A model generated the notes under the pieces. The model saw nothing but the letters and a program-made list of their open reading frames with translations, ran no database searches and was not told the DNA's origin. This document shows, piece by piece, positions 56,559-64,000 of a stretch of 64,000 bases of DNA (positions are counted from its first letter, which is position 1; every line of letters starts with the position of its first letter). The translations under genes and the position numbers were made by a program. The stretch comes from Sipunculus nudus (Eukaryota; Annelida; Sipuncula; Golfingiida; Sipunculidae). The stretch lies in the NCBI GenBank assembly GCA_026874595.1, contig CM049306.1, positions 62,192,019 to 62,256,018 of the forward strand, written 5' to 3'.

Positions 56559-58110
56559 CTAGATGACCAGAGGTCACGCGCTTGCCGGAAATGACGTTAA
56601 GTTAGTAAGATAAACGATCAATGTCAAAGTGAAAGAAAATAATCCCTAGTTTGTAAAGATAGGATCAATATTAACAAAGTTCTGAAGAAAAAAAATGTTG
56701 ATATGTTTCCATCACCTTGACCTTTGACTTATTTGAATAATAAACATAGGGCTTCCAGATATCATTACGAAATATGACAAGTGTAAGTTACAAAGCGATT
56801 CTTGCAAAATTGTGGCCAGTAGAATACTACATGTGAGACGCAAGAACCAGGAAGCAGGTGAAATTGAGGACAACTGACAAACAGACAAACATACTGACAA
56901 ACTGACCAAAGATTGAGACCAGTTGACTTAATCATGTGATGGAGAAACCTCAGAGAAAGATAATAAGCTATAGTTTATGTAAATTAGGTTTATAGTTTTG
57001 GAGATATGGGCAAAAAATGATATGTTGTGGAAGTTTGAGTGCACCGCCCCCTAGCGGCCATATCTGGAAAATGAAAAATTAGTTTCGAGATATTAGTGTA
57101 AGACATAAAATGTAATAGTTTTAAAAGGATTCTTTGAAACTGGGACCTGTAGAATGCTATATGTAAGACGCAAGAACCGGCAAGCAAGCAAGCGAATTTG
57201 AGGACAACTGAGAAACAGACGGACACACTGACAAAGTGACTCAAGATTGAGTCGAAATGACTACACCAGGATTTAGAAAAGACTCAGAGGATGAAAATAA
57301 GCTATAGTTTATGTAATTGAGGCTCACAGTTTTGGAGATATGGCCAAAACATGATATGTTGGGGAGGTTTGTATACAGCGCCACCTAGCGGCTGCATTCA
57401 AAAAATGGAAAAACTATTTCGAGATAATAGTGTAGGACTTACGATATGTCAGTTTCAAAAAGATTCCTGCAAAACTGTGACCTCCAGGGCACGATTACTG
57501 AAATGTCGAAATATCTCGTTTGACGAGATATTATACGAGACATCGCAAGAATTTTAATAAAATCGTGCAGTACTTATTAAATGCTACCTGATGCAAAAAA
57601 CTAGACCTCTCTAGCTTTAAAAATGACAAAGTTAGAAAAAAAAGAGCCCAGATTTTCGAATATCATGACTTTTTCCCAAAAATTCGTAACCATGGTTACG
57701 GCCAATTTGAAGCTGCTACACACCAGAAGAAAGGCCTTGGAATGACGATTAAAATGAGCTATGTTTGAAGTAGATACGACTAATAGTAACAAAGATATGA
57801 AGAAAAAACCGTTTTGTATACTTTTGATGACCTTGACCTTGACCTTTGACCTATATTGACCAAAAACAATAGGCTTCCTGGAATTTTGATTCTTGACCAG
57901 CTTTGTCAGATGGAAAGCTATTGCTGCAAAATTGTGGCCTGTAGAGAGTCCACAGACAAACAAACAAACAAACAAACCAACAAACAGACATACGCAACTG
58001 ACCAACCAACTTGCCGAAATCGAAGATTTCCGGCAAGCAACAAACAGACAAACAGACATCCGCGACTGACCAACCTGCTTGCAGAAATCGAAGATCTCCG
58101 GCAAGCAATA
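56559..58110 (+). mobile_element. A-family element 5 with two 3' hairpins
   Basis: It starts CTAGATGACCAGAGGTCACG. Cores are at 57044 and 57378, and a TGACCT array at 57828. Two hairpin units (near 58012 and 58078) precede the end at GCAAGCAATA. Confidence 0.85.
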
Positions 58111-58111
58111 A

Positions 58112-59324
58112 TGCACATGACACCCAAGTGTCGACAAGCGACTACGTGTATCCGCCAAAATCGGAGAGGGACAGGTGAAGCGAGGCACTGATTGAGTGGC
58201 AAGGGGAAATAGAGTGAGGTGTGTTGCATATTAGCATGGATGTCTGCAGCCAAAATGTGTATGTTCGTGGTGCCACATGCCATAAAAATCAAGAAAGCTA
58301 TCCAAGTTGTATAGATATGCAAAATTTTAGGCAGATAAGTCAAACCATAGCTTGTATATGAGTGATTTTATCCCAAAGAAGCCAAACAGAAAAACCCTGT
58401 GCAAAAATGGTCGCAGGTGGCGCCACCAATTTTGTATATGATAAAGAGCTATGGGAGATCTACACACATGCAAACTTTCAAGGGGGGGGGGGGGGGGGGG
58501 GGGAATATGTCAAACCACTCCTGAGATATAAGCATGGATGTCTGCAGTGTACACATAAATGGAGTTGGCTCCACCTGCCACAAAATCCAGAAAGCTATCC
58601 AAGATATATAAACATGCAAAATTTTAGGCAATTAAGTCAAACCACTGCCGAGATAGGAGTGATTTTATCCCATTGCAGACAAACAGGTGGACTCCGTGCA
58701 AAAAAAAGTTGCAGGTGGCGCCACCAGTTTTGTGCATGATAAAGACCTATGTGAGATCTATACACTTGCAAAATTTCAGGAGGATATGTCAAACCAGTCC
58801 TGAGATATAAGCCTGGATGTCTGCAGCCTGAATGTGAATGTAGGTATAGCCACCTGTCATAAATTCAAGAAAGCTATCCAGATGTATACACACACAAAAA
58901 TTTCAGTTGGATAAGTCCAACCACTGCAGAGATATGAGTAATTTTATCCCAAGGCAGACGAACAGATGGACGCTGTGCAAAAATGGTTGCAGGTGGGGCC
59001 ACCATTGTTTGTGTATGTTATAAAATAAATAAAGCTATCAAAGGGCTACATTTGTACAAAATGTTTAGCCTGATTGGTCAAATAAGTCAGAAGATATGTG
59101 GGTTAATGTGTCAAAACAGACACACAGATGGTCACACTAGGGAAAGAAAGGTCAGTGGTCAACGCAAATTATTTTGGCACCAGTTCACATGTGACCCAAT
59201 AACAGTGAAAAGTTTCAGAATAATCTGTCCAGTAGTCTCAGAGTTCTATTCCAGAAACAAACGCTGCAGTGGAAACGGTTCAAAAAACATAGTATCCGCG
59301 AAACTTTGTTTTGGCGGATACAAT
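58112..59324 (+). mobile_element. B-family element
   Basis: GTCGACAAGCGACTACGTGT and ATCCGCCAAAATC mark the 5' end; the leading CTAG is lost. The 3' end is GTATCCGCGAAAC-TTT-GTTTTGGCGGATACAAT. GGTGGCGCCACC is at 58416 and 58714. A run of 22 G lies at 58482-58503. Open frames are repeat by-products. Confidence 0.8.
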
Positions 59325-59616
59325 GATTAAGTTGAAATAAACTAAATACAGTGTTTTGTGAAAAGGTACCCCCAATTAAATATTCATTTAAGTACCAATT
59401 GTTGTCTTTTTAATGGCAGAGTAAATGAATCACCCTATATCAGTTAGGGGTCACAATTAGTAGTACATGTGAAAACCTTCAGCCATATGTATACACATTT
59501 TTTAAAGGTGATAAACATTTTCTGAATAGACACAGAACGTTGTGACCCAGAGAATGAGCACACAGAACACAGAGAATGAGCACACCCCTGAGTTATAAGC
59601 AGAAAGGCATCAGAAA
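59325..59616 (+). other. Unique spacer between B elements
   Basis: No gene or known repeat recognised; a short direct duplication, AGAATGAGCACAC, occurs near 59550-59585. Confidence 0.5.
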
Positions 59617-60506
59617 CTAGAATACGACAAGCGACTACGTGTATCTGCCAAAATCAGAGTAGGACGGGTGAAGTGAGGCATGGATTGATTGGCAAGGGGA
59701 AATAAAGTTACATGCGTTACATATTAGAATGGATGTCTGCCACGTAAACATGATTGTAGGTGGTGCAACCTGTTATTTGAATGAGAAACTATCCAAGATG
59801 CACATGCACAATTTCAGGTGGAGAAGTCAAACCACTGCAGAGATATGAGTGATTTTATCCCACAGCAGACAATCAGATGGACGCTGTGCAAAAGTGGCTG
59901 CAGGTGGCGCCACCATTTTTGTGTATGTTATAAAGCTATCAAAGGGCTACATTTGTGTAAAATTTTTTTCCTGATTGGTCAAACGGTTCCCGAGATATGA
60001 GCATGGATGTCTGCAGCGTGAACATGAATGTAGGTGGCGCCACCTGTCATAAAATCAAAAAAGCTATCTAAGATGTATACGCATGCCCAAGTTCAGGTGA
60101 ATTAGTCAAACCACTGCAGAGTTATGAGTGATTTTAACCCAAGGCAGATGAACAGAAGGACACTGTGCAAACATGGTTGCAGGTGGCGCCACCTTTTTTT
60201 GTGTATGTTATAAAGCTATCCCAGGGCTACATTTGTGTAAAAATTTTTTTCCTGATCGGTAAAACGGTTCCCGAGATATGTGGGTTTATATGCGGAAACA
60301 GATGCACAAACGGACGCTGGGCAGAGAGGAAAGGTCAGAGGTCAAGGCCAATTGGTTAGGCACCAGTTCACATGTGACCTGATAATTGGTGTAAGTTTTG
60401 GAAAAATCCATCCAGTAGTCTCAGAGGAGTTCTCCGGAAACGAACAGGGCGGCGGAACCCATTCAAAAACATAGTATCTGCAAAACTTTGTTTTGGGGGA
60501 TACAAA
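59617..60506 (+). mobile_element. B-family element
   Basis: It starts CTAGAATACGACAAGCGACT, with the first stem arm deleted, then GTGTATCTGCCAAAATC. It ends GTATCTGCAAAAC-TTT-GTTTTGGGGGATACAAAT. GGTGGCGCCACC copies are at 59903, 60033 and 60182. It ends about 130 nt from SNRPG exon 2. Confidence 0.8.
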
Positions 60507-60638
60507 TATTTCAAAGCAATTACATTTTTCAAGGAAAATCTTCAAACATTTACTATGTGATGAATCATGAGTGATTAACAATGATTAGTAAGGAAAGAGC
60601 ATCACTATCCAGAGAATCATTTAAAAATTCATACTCAC

Positions 60639-60661
60639 AGGACAGCCTCTTGTCCATGTAT
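60639..60661 (-). CDS. SNRPG: Small nuclear ribonucleoprotein Sm-G, exon 2 (23-nt microexon)
   Basis: The minus strand reads acceptor GTTTTACAG, then 23 exonic nt encoding (K)YMDKRLS plus one base, then donor GTGAGTAT. 'YMDKRLSL' followed by 'RLNGGR' reproduces the N-terminal helix-to-strand junction of Sm-G. The final T joins TG at the start of exon 3 to give Leu, so phases agree. The first base completes a codon begun in exon 1, expected to be Lys. Exon 1 (about 11 codons) was searched for by eye in 60662-64000 without success. The intron to exon 3 is 25,667 nt and repeat-filled. The exon sits in a short unique island (60507-60739) between a B element and a hAT-like element. Confidence 0.88.
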
Positions 60662-60739
60662 CTGTAAAACAAGACAAAATGTGTAAACAATATCTTATGA
60701 ATCTTACGGTATTTCACTACACACAGATATACAACAGAC

Positions 60740-61447
60740 CAGGGGTGCCAAATTCCTATGTCCTACTCGTCCTACACAGGAGATTAGGAACATGGACAAG
60801 ACATTTTCTACCACTTACTTGTCAATGGACAAGTAAAAAAAAGATGAAAAATAGTATTTATTGAAAACTATGTAATGAATAAATTTGTGAGTGTATCTCT
60901 GACTAAAAACATTGATTTTTAAACTGCCAGCAGAATGCCATTGTGCTGTGATCAATGTGACCTGCTTGTTCAGTGTTGATAAACACAAGAGGCCGAGACT
61001 GTTTGCTGTTGGTAGACCAGTTCCTGTTTACTTAATAGTCGCTATCATTACTTCACTGTCCAAGACTTGAAGTGAAGACAAAATCAGAAGCAAGGGAACA
61101 AGTCTATGCTGGCATCAACTTTGGCTATCATCAGTGACATTCCAATTCACCCCCATGTCACACACAGTTTTTATGGCAAATTTAGACCATATAGAGGGTA
61201 ATGCTTCTGAAGCATCTGAAGCAGCAATGTTAATGAGGTCTTAAAGCTGACAATATACTCAGCAAATTAAACATAATAAAGGGTCAAATTAAACAGGCAT
61301 ATTGATTTTTAATTATTGTCATTAATAACTTTGAATTAACAGTTGTTTTACTTGGAAAAGTTGGACATAGCTGCGGACAACCAACTTTTTACATTCATGA
61401 TGCTTGTCCATGGACAAGCAAAGAATTTTCATATTTCAACACCCCTG
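60740..61447 (+). mobile_element. hAT-like non-autonomous element
   Basis: The ends CAGGGGTGCCAAAT and ATTTCAACACCCCTG form an imperfect inverted repeat. The flanks CAACAGAC (60732-60739) and AAACAGAC (61448-61455) match at 7 of 8 positions. Internal TTGTCCATGGACAAG-like palindromes occur near both ends. It lies in the SNRPG intron 1 region. Confidence 0.65.
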
Positions 61448-61587
61448 AAACAGACAATATCAAAGTGGCAGTTTTCATGAACCAGGAAGATGGCATACTG
61501 GTAATATTCAGTTTCTACCATATATATTGGTTGTACGTTAATAATTTAAAACAAACAGCTTTAAAAACCAAAACTCTGCCTCCTTGA

Positions 61588-62737
61588 CAGGGTTGGCAGT
61601 TTTATCCACAGTCGGTTTAATCCACTGGATAAATCCCGATCGGATAAAACAGGTTTTATCCGAAGTATTGGTGTATACTGTCTGTGAAGTAGACATTTTA
61701 TATTAAATTTAGCTTTCCATGGTAAAAAAATACAGTTCTTGTAAGTCACATTTATGTCTAGTTAACTGAATTATTATGTTACCATATATTTATACATAAA
61801 ACTCTTTGTCACAGGTAGTCATAACATGATTTAAATCATAATTTTGAAACTTGAAATTATTGCTCTTCTATAGCAAGGTCAGTTAGAGTATTACTTATTA
61901 AATCATTATAACCAATTTTGTACATTCCTCTATTAAAAAGCTAAACAACTGCAATTAACAAATGTTTAGTTAAACCCCACAATCAGTGGTACTATAGAAT
62001 ATCATATATTCACAGATAAGCATTTATTCTTATATCTGAGAGAGTTGTACATAATCCAGCATAAATGACTTAAGATATATACAGTGACATCAGTCACTAT
62101 GTCAATAATTTTGTGGGGGTGACCTTTCTAGACGCAAATGATAAAATACTTGAAAAGCTATCTTGTCCAAGTAGGTTTCTCTGAATGTGGGGTCATAGTG
62201 TGATTCCTGGACTCTTTTGCCTCTGGGAAGGCATGTTTGTGAAACACAAGCAGCATCAGTGTAATACCATTTGACAACCATCTAGTCATGAATACCTGAG
62301 AGGAGATACCTCCACTGGATAAGCCTCACCTGTGACTGAGTAAATATGTGATGGCTGATCAATGATGATGCTATACAGATGATACATCCTATTTAGAAAA
62401 TGACTACCAGCCAGATAGTAACATAGAAGACAAAGGGACAATCTGGTGTGTTGAGCATAAGCTAATAGTGGATGTTGACAACAATGAAACATGAATCTGG
62501 AGGAAATTGCCAATTGGATATAAAACTTATATATTATTATTATATTAATAAACCTTCTGAACTTATTCTGAACCAGATTATCATTTATGTTAATTTAATT
62601 AAATTTTACAAGGTGATTCTTAGTTTAATCCAGTTTAATCCTGTATAATCTGGATAAAACTGGATTAAACTGGATAAAACCCAGTTTTATCCACTGTCCT
62701 GGATTAAACAAGTTTTATCCGGATAAAACCAACCCTG
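61588..62737 (+). mobile_element. hAT-like non-autonomous element with perfect target duplication
   Basis: The ends CAGGGTTGGCAGTTTTATCC and GGATAAAACCAACCCTG are inverted, with an exact 8-bp duplication CTCCTTGA at 61580-61587 and 62738-62745. Both ends carry clusters of GGATAAAAC/GGATTAAAC repeats. No transposase frame is present. Confidence 0.85.
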
Positions 62738-62994
62738 CTCCTTGACTGAAATATTATCACCTGCTGAATATATATAAAAAATTATTCATATATAGAATCT
62801 ATATAAGACATCATTATCAATGCAGTATTGACATTATAGCATAATTATATGAAGCTTATGTTAAAAGACACCTGTCTGATTAAGAGACGTGCATTTAAAT
62901 CATTTAGAAAATCTTATCATGGTTTTATATCTGCTCCAGTAATACTAATAGTGTAATATGTTACTCTACTTTGTGGTTGTTATAGTCCAGACAT

Positions 62995-63144
62995 GGGGTC
63001 TATTACAGTTGTTCTATTACTATTACTATTACTTTCAATTTCTACTATTACTATTACTATTACCACATTTTATCTTCTATTACTATTACTATTACTATTA
63101 CTATTACTGGGGTATCTATTACTATTACTATTACTATTACTTAA
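62995..63144 (+). repeat. (ATTACT)n microsatellite
   Basis: Long runs of TATTACTATTAC start the second duplicated segment. Tyr-rich and Leu-rich open frames here are repeat by-products. Confidence 0.9.
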
Positions 63145-63567
63145 ACTGATGGGGAGGATTCTAGACCTTGCGCAGCCATGAGTGTTATAAACTAGCACTA
63201 CAATCACATGTTTAAATAATATAACAAGCACTTATATCATCCAGTTACGTACACAATTTTCTTATACTGTGTCTGTCATTCACAAGAAGCCTAAAGATAC
63301 TGGAGACCTTAATTATTTCAGCTTCTTTAATTCTGTTATTTTTTTAAATCTTGAAACCTTAATGATCATTATTGAGGCTTTCAAGTTAAAATTATAAGAT
63401 AATTGTATGAACTCTTGAATACATGTAATTTAAGAGCAACCTATTGTAAAGGCCCTGGCACATGTAAAATATTGATGTATAATTATATGCATACTTGTAC
63501 ATTTTATGTTATTTTCATTTATATTTCACATAAGTTAATTTTATAGTACATACTTCCGTTTAGATTT
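63026..63567 (+). repeat. Duplicated intron segment, copy 2
   Basis: Same-orientation copy of 31440-32005, diverged by scattered substitutions and lacking the 57-bp tandem duplication. It is interrupted at its 3' end by an inverted A element. Confidence 0.85.
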
Positions 63568-63569
63568 TT

Positions 63570-64000
63570 GCTTGCCGGAAATCTTCGATTTCGGCAAGCA
63601 TGTTCGTCAGTTGCGTATGTTTTGTTGCTTTGTTTGTCACGACTCTCCAGGCCACACTTTTGCATCAATCAACTTGAAACTTACAGGCTTGATTGACAAA
63701 CCAATTTCTAGGTGCCCTATTGTTTTTGGTCAACATTGCTCCAAGGTCAAGGGTCAAGGTCACGACAGGTATAGTTAACGGTTTTTGCACTATAACTTCG
63801 CCATAAATAGGCTTATCCACTTCTGCAATAGCTCATTTTTTTTTTCATCACCTGGCCTTTCTTTTGACATGTAGCTTACTTAAATTTGCCGTTACCATGG
63901 TTACATTTTTTGGGCAAAAATCATGGAAATTGGAAATAACACGACCATTTTTTGTAACTTTGTCAATTTTTAAGCTACAGACGTCTGGTTTTGGTCATTA
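63570..64000 (-). mobile_element. A-family element, inverted, 3' end only
   Basis: GCTTGCCGGAAATCTTCGAT followed by TTCGGCAAGC is the A terminal hairpin read backwards. Next come sequence complementary to 'GGCCTGTAGAG...' text and a reversed TGACCT array (AAGGTCAAGGGTCAAGGTCA at 63742). It continues past the window. It is the only A copy on this strand. Confidence 0.85.

Noticed and set aside
62958..63181. Tyr-rich and Leu-rich small proteins
   Set aside because: Direct readings of the ATTACT microsatellite in two frames.
60662..64000. SNRPG exon 1
   Set aside because: I looked on the minus strand for a short ATG exon ending in a Lys-rich stretch before a donor. The CCATTGACAA|GTAAGT site near 60820 has no suitable frame and lies inside a hAT-like element.

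Overview
This window is animal nuclear DNA, most likely from a bivalve mollusc. That is an inference from intron-split coding exons, several generations of interspersed repeats with internal tandem modules resembling the 'pearl'/HINE-type elements described in bivalves, and a Ty3/gypsy retrotransposon with the Gmr1-like integrase-before-RT order. No bacterial-style gene organisation is present, and nearly all long open frames are accidental readings of repeats.

The one gene I can name is on the minus strand: the small nuclear ribonucleoprotein Sm-G (SNRPG). I can read exon 2 (60639-60661, only 23 nt), exon 3 (34847-34971) and the terminal exon (31281-31334), with matching splice phases and a candidate poly(A) signal at 31049. 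Exon 1 was not found and probably lies beyond 64000. The intron between exons 2 and 3 is about 25.7 kb and is almost entirely mobile DNA. Inside it is a possible divergent promoter, with candidate first coding exons at 41891-41957 (-) and 46863-47020 (+), split by a TA-flanked inverted-repeat element.

Layout. 1-720: tail of a C-family repeat. 720-13.8 kb: a long C element carrying a tRNA-promoter TRIM (814-1250), a decayed gypsy element (1816-11174) and a D element (11324-13238); the gypsy element is itself interrupted by a composite (6741-9937) holding a D element (7429-9580) that holds a solo TRIM LTR (8667-8806). 13.8-15.1 kb: AT-rich DNA with no gene seen. 15.1-30.9 kb: nested C, F, D, B, G and E repeats with a hAT-type MITE. 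30.9-35.7 kb: SNRPG 3' exons and intron. 35.7-41.7 kb: A-family array. 41.7-47.0 kb: candidate divergent promoter region and its insertion. 47.0-58.1 kb: A-family array, beginning with a copy of 39850-41519. 58.1-60.5 kb: two B elements. 60.5-63.6 kb: SNRPG exon 2, two hAT-like elements and a duplicated intron segment. 63.57 kb to the end: an inverted A element.

The main biological signal is a group of non-autonomous repeats, here called A to F. They share little sequence, but they share a plan. The 5' end is (A)CTAG or ACAAG, followed within about 20 nt by a short hairpin, then an 11-14 nt sequence that returns inverted at the 3' end, usually inside a strong terminal hairpin. Their interiors are tandem modules of about 280-340 bp. 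B to F modules carry the palindrome GGTGGCGCCACC or close variants; A modules carry a CTCF-like core in a fixed orientation. Paralogous empty sites inside the window show many of the insertion boundaries directly. Family letters are mine; no database search was possible.
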